Shown here in pieces: positions 13,401 to 24,318 of a stretch of 64,000 nt of DNA. The translations under genes were made by a program, and so were the position numbers. The notes beneath the pieces were generated by a model. The model was not told where the DNA came from. It searched no databases and was given only the letters and a program-made list of their open reading frames with translations. Source of the DNA: Trebouxia sp. TZW2008 (lineage: Eukaryota > Chlorophyta > Trebouxiophyceae > Trebouxiales > Trebouxiaceae); assembly GCA_002118135.1 (NCBI GenBank), contig BDIU01000004.1:1-64000 (forward strand). The letters run 5' to 3'. Numbering within the stretch: position 1 is the first letter of the stretch; each line of letters begins with the position of its first letter.

Positions 13401-15759
13401 ACAGCGTTGTCAGCAATTTGTGACCCAAAGCTTGTGCAGTGTGTTGACGCGGCAGCAGGAGCACAAAGGACTGATGTGATGAAGGTATGCAGAGCAATGG
13501 AAAGCCTAGACGAAACTCTCATGTTGCATCCTGCTCTCAGGTATCTCACTACAAACCAATACCAACATATTGTCCAGTCAGTATCAGAAAACGCCAACCA
13601 GCGTAAAGACCCAACAAGGCGTCATCAGGCACCATCAATTTGAAACAATGGGGTCATTCAGCCGGCATTATGAGTGGTTGTGGGATCTTGCCTCAATGCG
13701 TGACCTGCTGAGGTCGTCCATGAGGCCTGCAAGCACTTGGTAGTGGTTGCCATCCTTGCTCAGAGCGCCGTGCACCAGATTGACACCCAGAATACCCAGG
13801 GCTTCCTGCTGCAGTTGCGCGGTGCTGTCCAGCATGCGGCAATGGATCATGACGGTGTTTGGCTCTGCTCTGCACTTGACAACACGCCCGTCAGCAAGCT
13901 TGACAATGAGGACCTCAGCAAGCTGTACACCTTGCTGAGGACGCTGTGCACCAGGTCAACACCCGGATGACCCAGGGCTTCCTGCTGCAGTTGCGCTGTG
14001 CCGTCCAGCATGCCGCAATGGATCATGACAGTGTTTGGTTCTGCTCTGTACTTGACACCCGTCAGCAAGCATAGTCACTCAGTATACATGATCCAGGTTG
14101 GCACAGACTCAAACTGGCTGGAGACACTTGGTGGCTCTGATTCGTGCCAAGCTGGGCCTGCTGGCCCTGTCTAGCATGCGTTTTGAACAAATTGGCTCAA
14201 ATGAGCAAGCTTGTCAGTGAGCCCATCGCAAATGGGTGAATGGCCTGGCACAACTGGCAGCCTTGCATGAAGACCTTTGGGACAGTGGTGCAGAGGTGTG
14301 GCAGATCACAGCGGCTGAGGGGCAAGCCTGCATCTATTGCACAATGCATGCCTCTGGACTTGTGCTTGCAAGATGCACTGAGCAACAGAGCTGTGAGACA
14401 GCAGACGTGACATCGGTGTTTCAGTTCTGAGGCATCGCAGTTTTGAGTGGTGAGGGCTCACCCTGGCTTGCTTTGATACTTGATTCCAAGCCAGCCATGA
14501 CATTCATTATTACGGCCAAATGCCTTGGCAACCACTGTGTCCGCAAATGCAAAGAAAGCTGTGTCCTTTCCTCTGGCTGTCTTCAGAGTCAGGAAACACT
14601 GGAGGTACTCATAGTCCAGCATATTCTGCACTCGGTCTCTGGTCACGTATCTGCATGCACATCATGATCCCATCACTGACATGCTTTGCAGTAAGGTTCC
14701 ATGACACTGCTAGGTGCATGTGATAAGAAGAGACTGCCTACACAATTATTTTCATAAGCAATTTGTGCCAATGCAAATCAAGCCTCATCTCGCAGAATCT
14801 TCCATGCACAGCACCAGGTGACTTGATGACATCTACATGCAATATGAGCGATTGAAGCAAGCAACGCTGTCGTGACTGATTAGACGGCACATTGGAGGCT
14901 TGTTAGATGAATACTGGCCAAATGTTGTCATCAATCTGAGATTTTCAACCTGATCAAAAGCCATGTACAAGGTCAAGTGTTACCTGTCAGCTTTGCCATA
15001 TGTCGAGTCTGAAATGGTCATGTCATATGCAGAAACAGACTTTGCAATGGTCCCTGCTGCAGCTCCAACCCTGAAAAACCACCTTGCAACCTCCTGCCCT
15101 GCACCAATCTCAGCCAGCACCCCATACCAGGCGGGATTCAAGTTGACCTCAAGAGCCTGCAGGATTTACCTTGTTGCATGACTGGCAACATGATCATGGC
15201 AGCCATCAGCTGCACAATGAGGCATTGGTATCATAGCTTAGCTAAGGCGCTCACCTTGGCAGCTGTCTTTGAGAAGGTTGACTCAATCTGCAGCCACATC
15301 AGAAGAGCTGACTTCAAACTGGCAGAAGCAGAGCAGATACACATGTATCGAAGTAGTGTATGCTTGTACATACCTGATCAGCGCCAGCTCTTGTTACCTG
15401 GAGCTGACGCGACCTGGTTGTCCTCCCGGGGCGCGACTTGAGTTGGGCACCAACGCAGAACTGCTTGATGCTGCGACGTGAGCCAAGTCTCTGCGTGAAA
15501 TGTGCTGGAGCTTGCCGATGGCATGTTGCGGCACAGCGATCTGCTGCTGCAACGGTGCGATGAGCACAGAGGCCCTCTGCAGTCGGCAACAGCACCGACT
15601 GCATCTGCTAAGGTCGGGAGTCGAGTCGAGTAAACACAGATCGCGCAGCCTCTGGAGCAGGCAAACTTCTGACGCTGAGGTGAGATCGGTTATGACGGAC
15701 AGGTCGTGCGCGGTTGGATCTGGTAGATCAATGTCGATACCAGCGTGATCAGGGCTCAA
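7417..15759 (-). CDS. Conserved protein of a bacterial-type family (often named nicotinate-nucleotide adenylyltransferase or 'TonB-dependent receptor')
   Basis: Ten exons can be chained in phase on the minus strand: 15287-15255, 15156-14984 (AEIGAGQEVARWFFRVGAAA), 14650-14462 (ARGKDTAFFAFADTVVAKAF...NNECHGWLGIKYQ), 13869-13692 (MLDSTAQLQQEALGILGVNL), 13234-13123 (FSGPDYKGVDKRCVALRLVE), 11930-11683 (PQEALYKKNVLITRGRFRPF), 11150-10953 (LLDWTNRDGGIQEESFIQRI), 10468-10322 (GGILEGFGRLLKYDLKLYVY), 8020-7888 (LPINDYNEDLLSQDDVHKRV) and 7577-7417. They give 523 residues. A further exon with an ATG at 15759 (to 15398) may encode the N-terminus, but its phase does not fit directly, so one exon is missing or the start differs. 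I recall close bacterial proteins of ~480-500 residues whose database names are inconsistent, so I assign no reaction. The intron after 13692 begins with GC, not GT. Exons 11930 and 13869 have decayed tandem copies. Confidence 0.8.
8510..8760. repeat. Tandem repeat within a long intron
   Basis: Two copies of about 130 bp share TTTTGAGCCTTG and GCTTCAGCTAGCCAGC, at about 8560-8600 and 8680-8730. They lie in the 2.3-kb intron between the exons at 10322 and 8020, where the flanking exons join directly, so no coding exon is expected here. Confidence 0.65.
8800..9006 (+). repeat. ~190-bp dispersed homologous segment, copy 1
   Basis: Similar along its length to 23640-23829. The best conserved part is CATTGACTTCGGCA followed some 40 bp later by CAAGATATAAAAGC. 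On the minus strand it reads as an Ala-rich open frame (ASVAAAVAEAAESML) that is broken in the other copy. Confidence 0.6.
11905..12430 (-). repeat. Tandem copies of an exon start with its 3' splice site
   Basis: The 3' splice region and first codons of the exon at 11930 (GNLQIPQEALY) recur in the upstream intron at about 12100-12150, 12240-12300 and 12385-12430, e.g. as ANLKMPREAL. Only the exon beginning and preceding intron are copied, not the whole exon. Confidence 0.75.
13692..14065 (-). repeat. Tandem duplication of a whole exon
   Basis: The exon at 13869-13692 (AEPNTVMIHCRMLDSTAQLQ) has a second copy at about 14065-13890 reading AEPNTVMIHCGMLDGTAQLQ, followed by HPGVDLVHSVLSK before it loses the frame. 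The 13869 copy is kept as the real exon because it joins its neighbours in phase. Confidence 0.8.
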
Positions 15760-15886
15760 GCTGCAGTCACGACGAAGAAGACGATTGCGTGCATTTGAAA
15801 GTTTGCGTCAAGCGGTGCTTGCAAGCAGCTTGCCTTCAGGCTGATCGCGGCATTGCGGTCGTTGCTAGACTGTGGATTCTGGCGCG
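15760..15886. promoter_or_regulatory. Candidate bidirectional promoter
   Basis: Only ~127 bp separate the candidate start codon at 15759 (minus) from that at 15887 (plus). No clear TATA box is seen. If both starts are right, the two genes share an upstream region. Confidence 0.4.
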
Positions 15887-18431
15887 ATGGGGAAAAAGGG
15901 GCTAGTCAACTATGCTGACTTCGGGAACTCAGGTAAATGGGGCTGTTGCCTACCTACGGGCTGACTGCATATGAGCTAGTTTGAAGCCCAGGCTGTGAAG
16001 TCGATTGTGTCGCAAGTCCTGTCGTTGCCATCTTCACCGATCAGAATGAAGTGCTGTTGATAGGAAGTGGAGGCGGCAACACATCGGCTGGCGTTTTTGG
16101 CCGGGTAGGCAATCAAAACAGCTTCCAAGCTTTGGCTGACAGCAGCAGTCCAGCTCCCGGCAGAATTGCCTTTGGTTCCAAGGGTGGTCAGCAACCTAGA
16201 ACCAACAGTAATTCATTCCAGACTGCGGGTCAGCAGGCTTTTGGACAGAACAGCACAAACAGCAATGCTCAACAAAATACTGGCAGCAAAAGTCAGCAGA
16301 ACCGGTCAGCAACAAAGCTGTAGCAACTGCAGCACACCACTTGCAAGACACATCATGTCCATCAATCATGTGCACAACAGCCAATAGCAAGCTTGTGTAC
16401 AGATGCATACTGGCAAGGCGACTGAGGTTCAGCTGACTTGCTATGCATGCTGTGTTACATCATTCGCATGGATCCTTCACAATCTGTTGCATGCTCATTG
16501 TTTCTCATGCTGCAGGATGTCCATCAGAGATCAGGTCATCACCAGTTTATCGGAAAAATTGCCAAACTGGAGACTCTCCTGTTTCTCTGGAGCAGACAGC
16601 AAAGCTTCTGAGCTTGGTCAACAAACCAGATCTAGCAATGAGGTCAATGGTGATGTCAGCTTCGAAGAAGTACGCTGGGCAGATTATCAGATGCCAGACA
16701 AGAGCAAATGTGCACCGAGGTTTGTGCAGGCCACTGCTTTGAAAAATCAGCAATTTGAGGTGGGTCATAGTGCATGCAGTGATCAATGCCATTGCAAACT
16801 AGCGGCCAGGCTCACAAGTCATTTGATTGCAGTGCTGATGTACATCAGCATGATATTTGTTGCTGTTGTAAACTCTCCTGGCTGGTGCCTCACCAGATCA
16901 GCTGTTGCAGATTTATGTGCGGCTATTGGTAAATTGTGATCACTGATCATCACCAGAATTGTTTTGGCATTAAGACAGCATCACACGCACCTACAACTGT
17001 CTGTCGCATGGCTAATGTCTGTGCATTGGCTTGCCATAGCAATTCTCACCTTACAACAGTCATTCAAATCCAATGCATGACATTCAGGCCCTGAAACGCT
17101 GTCAAAAATTTTCATCAGAAGGGGGCCCTACTTTCCCTGAGGCTCCCTCGCCCTATTTGGACCCCCAACAACCTGTTGCTCAAGCAGCTGCCTCAGTCCC
17201 AGCACCTTTTAGCGCTCTAGGGTCCTTTGGTGTCAATCAGCCCAGTGCGTTTCAAGGCTCGGGGGCTCAGCAGCAGCCGTTTGGCATGCCCAATCAGCCT
17301 AGCAGCTTTGGAGGCTCAGGTGCTCAGCAGCAGCCGTTTGGCGTGCCCATTCAGCCAAGTATGGACACTGCAGCCCGGGCTAGTCAGCCTGGGCGAATGC
17401 AGTTTGGGCAGAAGGCCGGTCAGTCAGGCACAAGTCCGTTTGGTGCAGTCAACAGTCAACCAGGCAGGCTACAATTTGGCTCAGCCGCAGGCCAAAGCAA
17501 TTCCAACCCATCTGGCGTCAATCCAGCACAGCCAAATGCGTTTGGCCAGCCTAAACCAGGGCAACCAAGCCCTTTTGGTCAGTCTGGAGCAGCGCAACCC
17601 AATGCTTTCAGTCAGTCTAATCCAGCACAGTCCAACTTGTTTGGGCAGCCCAAATCATCACAGCAAAGCCCCTTTGGTCAAAGTCAGCCATCGCAACCAA
17701 ACCCTTTTGGGCAGAATGCTACTCAGCCAGGCAGAATGCAATTTGGGTCCAAGGCTGGTCAGCCAGCTGCAGCCTTTCAGCCAGCTGCAGCTCCCCAATT
17801 AGTGCCCTCTCAGCCCTTCAGGAAGCCTTTCGACAGCACCGAAGACCCCTTTGGCAGAGACAAGCCCAGTCAAGCTGCACCATCTCAACAGCCTGCTGCA
17901 CCGCAGTCTTCTAGTTTTGGGCAACAGCAGCAGCCGCCGGCAACGCCTGCACCTTTTGGAGGCTTGCAGACTCAGCCACAGGCTCAGGCAGACAACCAAG
18001 CCTTTCAGACACCAGCTGTGCAGCAGCGGCCTGCCTTTGCTGGAGGCATTGCTGCCTCACCAACCCAAGGTGGAATCTGCCCTGCCTTGCCAACGGTTCC
18101 ATTTTGTTTTGCAAGCTTGTTCTTCAGTGCGATCTTGGGCATTTGCTTCCAGATCACCAGTTCAGAGAGCATTGCCGCTCGTTGTTGTTGATTTCGCAAG
18201 TTGCTGCAACATTGAGGCTGCCATCATCTAATCGTTCAGGCTGTGCATGTCTGGTCAGCTTTGAGTGATACCATCTGCTTCATGCTTGCAGATGCGGCAG
18301 CAGTTGTACCCACCCAGGCAGCAGGAAGTGCTGCTCAGCAGCAAGTGTCAGATGCGTCACCATGGGCTGTGGAAGATTTTGTCATTGGCAAAATTCCAGA
18401 GGATCCACCACCATTTGAGTTGTGTCATTGA
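15887..18431 (+). CDS. FG-repeat nucleoporin, Nup42/CG1-like
   Basis: Component of the nuclear pore, likely on the cytoplasmic side in mRNA export. Five exons join in phase to 579 residues: 15887-15932, 15992-16319, 16516-16759, 17088-18069 and 18292-18431 (stop). Exon 3 has the segment found near the middle of plant Nup42/CG1 proteins: IRDQVITSLSEKLPNWRLSC and, later, GDVSFEEVRWADYQ. Exon 4 is ~330 residues of FG and FGQ/FGS repeats rich in Gln, Pro, Ser and Ala with a recurring PGRMQFG.KAGQ unit, the unfolded meshwork of the pore. The C-terminus SPWAVEDFVIGKIPEDPPP matches the short tail of that family. Odd: the N-terminal CCCH zinc finger usual for Nup42 is not present; instead the first ~60 residues (MGKKGLVNYADFG... 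and VAIFTDQNEVLLIGSGGGN) look like a beta-propeller first strand. Assignment to Nup42 is inference from motifs. Confidence 0.75.
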
Positions 18432-20668
18432 TTTGCCCAAAAGTTGTTTCTTCCAGAAAAGTGGCAGAATGCTCTGATGTTCAGTAAGATATTGTGGCTG
18501 GGACACAAACAAGCAGTGTACTGTGAACTGCAATGCCTTGAGAGCAGGTTTGTTGTGGTCATGCTGCTTGTGTGTTGACTTGCATGTCGTGGCGTTTTGC
18601 GAAGATGAACCGTGGTGCATTCGTAAACAACGAATAGTACATTTAGACTTCGGAAGTTCATGTTAAGGGCTGTTAACGTCAGTGCCTATTAGCTGCCAGA
18701 GGTGCCATGAGCACTGAAGAGCATGTAGCAAAACGACTGACTGGGTGCACATACATACAATTATTGCTGGCTGGCGGTCCATCTTGTGTATAGACTTGCT
18801 TTGGTGCCGACACATATTGCCCAGCTTCTGCAGAGAGAATTGATCAGTGGCCTGATGCACGTCCTGCAGCATGATAGCAGAAGTCAGCAGCCTTACAGTG
18901 GAGAGGTGTTGCTGGCGTTGTAAGCAATGGCTCATGTGCAGACAGCTAAGCAGGAATGCAGACAAACAGTACATGGACGACAAGCACCCACATGAGCCAA
19001 CTTAGCTGATTACTCGATGCCAGTACGGGCAGACAGCCTTGAAGACAGTGTTGACAATGCAGCGTCAGACAGAGGAACATGCAACTGACCGCATATGGTG
19101 TTGAGTATCTTGCATGCCATGCTACGGAAGCAGCTGGTGGCAGAACACGGCCCCCCCCCCCTTACCCCTTCAACTGCAGGACATAGAGAACCTGTTCATG
19201 GGACAATGGCTGCAATTGCACAACTTGCAAGTCACAGGACAGCATATAAAGCAGTTCTGAAGTCAGGCTGTAGTCTGCGCTGTTCCTTTGATGCACAAGG
19301 CTACAATCACAAATGTCATGAAGCTGTCTGCCCAATCAGCGTGCATATCAGCAGCCATGCATGACATGGCACAGGCCCAGGGGCAATGCTGCAGCAGGTT
19401 GTCATGCATTTCATCAAGGGGCATCAATGTTGCATACCTGCCTGTTCAATCAAAACCAAAATCCCCACATATTGGTCATAAGCCATTTTCCTGGACAAAG
19501 GCATACCTCCATACTGTCCCCAATACACCATCTGACCCTCTCAAGTTTGCTGCTAGGCCACTGATACTTGCAGAGAAGCTGCTTCTAGGCCTGCAGCAGT
19601 TCCAGCTGAGTCTCAGCAACACTGTCCCGCAGCAAGCAATGTACGCAGCAAATTTGAGTGCACAGCCACCCTGGGTGGACAGACAACAAGCAAAATGGCA
19701 CCCAAACTGGCAGGAAGGGAGGCAAGCAGACAGACAAACATTCAGAAGAAAGGTGGACAGCAAGGCAAATAAACAAATCAATAATAACCTCACTGTTATG
19801 ACTGAAATCACATGCATGCTATCACATACGGGTCAATATGGTGAAATCAAGCTGAAGGCAAAACGCCCAATCAATCAATTTTTGCTCATCATTTGACAGC
19901 CTTCTCAAGAAGAACAGAAGATCGGCGTGCATCACTGATTGCCATCCCAACGGGGAACAGCAGCTATGGTGCTTGAACTTGAGAACCCTTGAAAACACAA
20001 ATCTGCGTGTATAAGCAGAATACAGCACATAGCACATAAAGAAGAAGCAATCCATGCAGAACAAGCAGGATTACTACAGTTGTAATAAGTACAATCTACA
20101 GGAATCACATGTCAACTGCATCAGCCATGAAGGTTCAAAGCCTCAGAAGGTTGAAGCCACAGAGTGTGAAGTGTCAGCAGCAAAAAAGTACGGGACAAGC
20201 TGCGTTCCGCCCACCAATTGGAGCTACAATCCTTGGCAGACGACAATATATCAGAACCTCAGCTCCCTCCATGCTCAATACAAATGTTTCAGAAAAGAAA
20301 AAAAGAAAAAAGAAAGGAAAAGTCTACGCCGTTAGGCGTCATAACGGGAGCCTCTGTCTAAAGAGGCAGCCCAAGTTTCAGGACAGAACAGGACCAAACT
20401 GGTTGGAGACAGATGATTGCTCTAGTACGTACCAGAATGGGCCTGCTGAGCCAGTCTAGCACACGTTCAGAATGAATGCATGAGTATAAATGCATCCAGG
20501 GCAGGAAGTATTTGCCTTGCTGCATGACAATGCTTACTCTGAGGCACTCAAGGGCACAGCAAGCGTCCAAGCTCTGTTCAGCAAGCCGTGCTCAATTGAT
20601 TAATTGGTGGCATTGACAATCCAGGACAGTGAGTCATTGTCATGCTGCAGAACAACGCTTACTCTGAT
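18432..20668. other. Convergent intergenic region, no gene recognised
   Basis: About 2.2 kb between the nucleoporin stop and the minus-strand RAP gene stop. It holds a C-tract near 19149-19161, an A/G-rich stretch near 20285-20312 and hairpin repeat copy 2. Open frames here, including one of 202 codons at 19288-19896, have low-complexity products with no family resemblance, so I do not call a gene. Confidence 0.6.
20310..20375 (+). repeat. Dispersed hairpin repeat, copy 2 (truncated)
   Basis: Matches 29290-29350: GGAAAAGTCTACGCCGTTAG, then CGTCATAACGGGAGCCTCT, a short loop, AGAGGCAGCCC. The GCCTCT and AGAGGC arms can form a stem of six pairs. The second palindrome of the element is missing. 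A purine-rich run lies immediately 5'. Confidence 0.7.
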
Positions 20669-23437
20669 TTATTCACAAACATAGTAAGCGTCTAAGCTTC
20701 CCCCAGCAGCAGCTTCCAATTTGGGCTTCAGATACTCTGCCAGGCGCTCAGCATCGCTGTCAATAATGTCAGCTTCAGGTATGTTTACTAAAATGCCCTC
20801 CTGTGAAAGCAGCTGCTGGCTCAACACTGCCCGCCCTGTCAACCTGCAAGCCACTCAATGGCATCAGCTTCAGGTAATCTTACACAAACACGCTTCTGTA
20901 AAAGCAGCTGCTGGCTGAGCACTGCCCGCCCTGTCAAACTGCAAGCCGCTCAATGACATTAGCTTCAGGTAATTTTGATAAGTCGTCCTCCTGTGAAAGC
21001 AAGTGCTGGCTGAGCACTGCCCGCCCTGTCAACACGCAAGCCACTCATCTGACATCAGCTGCTTCTGTCTTTTAGAATCGTATGCTCAAGCGTGCTTTGA
21101 CACCGTCTGTATGAATCCCTGTTGCGTTCCCAAGGCAGTACATCAACAATGCAATGGAACATATCAACAGCACAATGCAGTGTAACGTGATGTGATGTGC
21201 CATAACGTAACATAATGTTGATGAGACATGTCTGGCTCAAAAAAATGGTTTATGCATTAACTCAATCACATGCTGGGCTCTTCATATGCATGACAGCAGC
21301 TTAGATCTCTCAACAAGCAGCACGTTGTAATCTACGCAGGCACAAATCGCTTGAGACAAATACACAAGGCGTGGGCAATTGGCAATTGGCAATTTGACGC
21401 AAGTCGAACACAAGATATCGTCAGGGAATGCTGCAAGTGTAGCTGCATACCTTGTGGGGTCATTTGCAAAGCAGCCTTTGCTTTCATCAGGAATAAAAAC
21501 AAGGATAGGTTTGGCTGTGCTGGTCCGTGGCTGGATGGCAGCTTGTAAAGAGTAACTCTTGACTTCAGCTCGAGCCTTGAAATGCAGCCCCAGCTGATCC
21601 AATGCAGCAAAGAGCTGCTTGAGGGCCTTACGCCTTTTGGGCCTCGGCCGAAGTCCTAGAACTTTGAGCTTTGCCTCTGCATCAGCCCAAGCCTCTCGCT
21701 GCTGCAGTGGTGCATCCAGCGGCGGCTGCAGCCTGTCAAGGGCTTGATACATCTGCCATAACTCAGTTTCAGGAGGATGGGCAGATGTTGCAATCATGCA
21801 GTTCAGCAGCTGTGTGAAGGTATTATGTTGCAGAAACCCCAAAGCAGCCAAGCTCCATGCCGAGTTTGCTAAGTGCTGTGTGTTTGCTGTGCCTTGAGCC
21901 AACATGTTTGTAAGCAAGACGTCTGCCTGATCGGCTGTCACTGGAAAGCGAAGCTTAGCACTGGCAAGCAGCAAGTTGTTGATTTCCTGTGGGTTTGGCT
22001 GTTCATCAATGCTTCGGCAGAGATCAAGCATTCTGCTGACCATGGCTGAGGCCAATGCTGGGGTAGGCGCATGCTTGAGCTGCTGTAGAGCCCATGCAAC
22101 ATTGGCAATGATCTGCGCATTGGGGCGCTCCTCAATGTCATCACACTGCATGAGTTCTGCCAGATAGCCGCACAACTCGTCGATGAGGTTTGATGGGGGT
22201 GCATGCTGCAGCTGTGCCATGGCCCACGCTACGTTTGCAACTGCTAGGGCAGAAGGGCGATGGTCCAATGAAGGGGATTTGGTAAGTGCGCAAAAGCAGC
22301 TGAGTAGTTTGTCCAGCAACTGGGTGGATGGTCGCGCTCCTGGCAATTTGGCCACATTGTAAATAATATTTGACAGGTTGTGGTAGTTGCATTTTGCAAA
22401 CTCTGTTTGGCTGAGGTGCATCGAGATTGCTCCGAACAATCTTCCTTGACATGGACCCAACTGAAGCTCTGTGCATGCAAGCAGGATGTTTGCATGATCT
22501 TGTCCATTGCTAGCTGTGATGTCTTGAATGTACTGCTGCGCTAGGCGGTCTGTAATGCCTGATAGCAGGACATCAGGATTGACGCCCAGCTTGGCAAAGC
22601 ACCACAACGCGTTGCTGAGCGCTCTGCAAGTCATGTCTGGCAAGACATGCTGCATCCTGACAAGCATTCTGGTCAGAAAGGCTTCAAGCTCAGGGCGAAG
22701 TTGGTTGAGCAACTTTGGTCCGTGCCGAGATTTTGCCGCTGTCCAAATCTGCTGTGTGCCGTACAGTGCTGCACCAACATGCTTGTAATTCAGGCGCCGA
22801 TCAACCGCTTTGAAATGTCCATCAATGCGGCTGAAGTAGAGTTTGGTGATCTGGACTATGTCACCCGTCCTGACAGCTTGAGATGCGTTTCGATACTCAA
22901 CACGGATTGAGACTTGCTGAGGTATCACACTTAAGTACTTGAAAGTTTTCTCCTGCACAAGCGTCAGCTGCTCAAGCATGGCATGCATATGGTCTAGCAC
23001 AGCATGACTGACAATATGCCTGTTCAGTCTGGCAGTGTTTGCTGCACTGAACAAAACAGAGCAATAGGTTGCTGTCATACAGGTCTATTTGCACCTTGGG
23101 AACACTTGCGCTTGTGCTGCTTGCAGCCTCCTGCTGCAGCTGTGTGCATACCTGCTGCCTCTGGACCTACGACACAACAGGCAGCGGTCACAGTCAGTCA
23201 GTTCTTGGGGGAGGGATCAAAAGCAGCTAACCCTCCGTGCTTCCAGTGATTTGAACGTACCAACTGCTGCAAGCTTGATTGCTTGTGTGCATCCCGTGAG
23301 ATCTCCTGCTTGACAGGATGAGCAGGCTTTGGTTGTGGCCTTGCAGGATTTGGCCGTAAAGCCTTTCTGAATTTCGAAGCCTCTGCAGGCCTGTCAAATC
23401 GAGACGTCAGATGAAATGGTTTGTTTAGAAGCCACAT
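20669..23437 (-). CDS. Helical-repeat organelle protein with RAP-like C-terminus
   Basis: Probably an organellar RNA-binding factor. The main exon (about 23055-21451) encodes a long stretch of degenerate paired-helix repeats of the octotricopeptide/FASTK-like type: ALWCFAKLGVNPDVLLSGI, SNIIYNVAKLPG, VANVAWAMAQLQHAP, IIANVAWALQQLKHAP, LANSAWSLAALGFLQ. The donor at 21450 (ACAAG/gtatgc) joins in phase to the last exon 20843-20669: ANDPTR then LTGRAVLSQQLLSQEGILVN and IPEADI, which fits the second half of a RAP domain (TGR, K/QxxLL, G, V.IP). The first half of RAP would be KPILVFIPDESKGCF. The 5' end is uncertain: an ATG at 23437 opens a basic, leader-like frame (MWLLNKPFHLTSRF) that may be exon 1, with one or two small exons between 23300 and 23060. 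Such proteins act in chloroplast or mitochondrial RNA processing; the target is unknown. Decayed copies of the last exon follow at 20844-21060. Confidence 0.75.
20844..21060 (-). repeat. Tandem decayed copies of the RAP exon start
   Basis: The sequence coding LTGRAVLSQQLLSQEG together with its 3' splice site recurs twice upstream, at about 20965-20860 and 21050-20950. Plus-strand anchors CTGCCCGCCCTGTCAA lie near 20827, 20923 and 21017, a period of about 95 bp. The extra copies have altered or lost splice context. Confidence 0.8.
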
Positions 23438-24318
23438 GAGGCAAGAACGTCGGAAATCAGCATAGCCCTTACGGTGTCAAGCGTGCCGAGCCAGCATTTC
23501 GAACTATGAAACGAGATTTCTGCGTTGATCTTGAGTCTGAACGGTTGAGCATCGGGCCAGTGCGACTCTGGCTTGACTGCATGTTCGCAGACATCAGAGA
23601 GTCATCTTTCAGTTTGCCAGAAGTTAGATGCAGCGTTGACGCAAGTCCTTTGGCCAAAAGCAAGCGCTTTCACACGGCACAGACGCAGCAGCTTCAGCAG
23701 CATGTACAGCAGCAGCCACAGCTGCGATCAACCTTGTAACAAACTGCTACAATTTTATCCATATGCATTGACTTCGGCATTGCTTAGTCTGCAGACATTC
23801 CCTTGAGCTTGTTCAAGATATAAAAGCGATTTGCCTTCGCAAAAGTGAAACGCCAGCACCTCGGCATGCATCAAGTTTGACACATTTGGCCCATTTACAG
23901 AGCTGAGAGAAAGCTGTATTGGACGATTTGGCATGTTGTGGTGAATTACTGACGGTGCATGGCATATAGGCGGCCTTGATGACGTGCCTATTCCTGCAAA
24001 AAACGCCCCTGCTTTGTTGCGCGTTGACCGTGATCAAGCCGATCAAACCCGTTCAAGCCTTGAAGGAGTTCAGTTGCGCATGTCCTCATGCGGAATCTAC
24101 GCAATCTCGCGTCACGCAGCTGCAGCAACCAATCTGACCATCAATTACGTGCCATAATCTCATCTGCGGTTGTTTCTCAGCTTCAGGCCAAAGATCTGGC
24201 CCTGACACAGCAGGCGCTTAAGGCGCATAAGCAGGCGACACATGTGCATCAGCAGCAGTCAGCAGTGCTGTTGCATGTGACACGCTGAAGTGCAGCAGTG
24301 CCACCAGCAGATCTCACC
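23438..24318. other. Divergent intergenic interval with a TATA-like motif
   Basis: Between the RAP-type gene and Arp3. Positions 23640-23829 form the second copy of the ~190-bp segment seen at 8800-9006. It includes GATATAAAAG at about 23817-23826, some 490 bp before the Arp3 start and in the same orientation, which could be a TATA box. A 77-codon open frame at 23506-23739 shows no family resemblance. Confidence 0.5.

Noticed and set aside
19288..19896. 202-codon plus-strand frame as a gene
   Set aside because: Low-complexity Lys/Asn/Gln-rich tail, no recognisable motif, no splice-compatible neighbours; could be a real lineage-specific exon but cannot be supported.
23506..23739. 77-codon plus-strand frame as a gene
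   Set aside because: No family resemblance, Gln-rich end from CAGCAG runs, and it overlaps a dispersed repeat copy.
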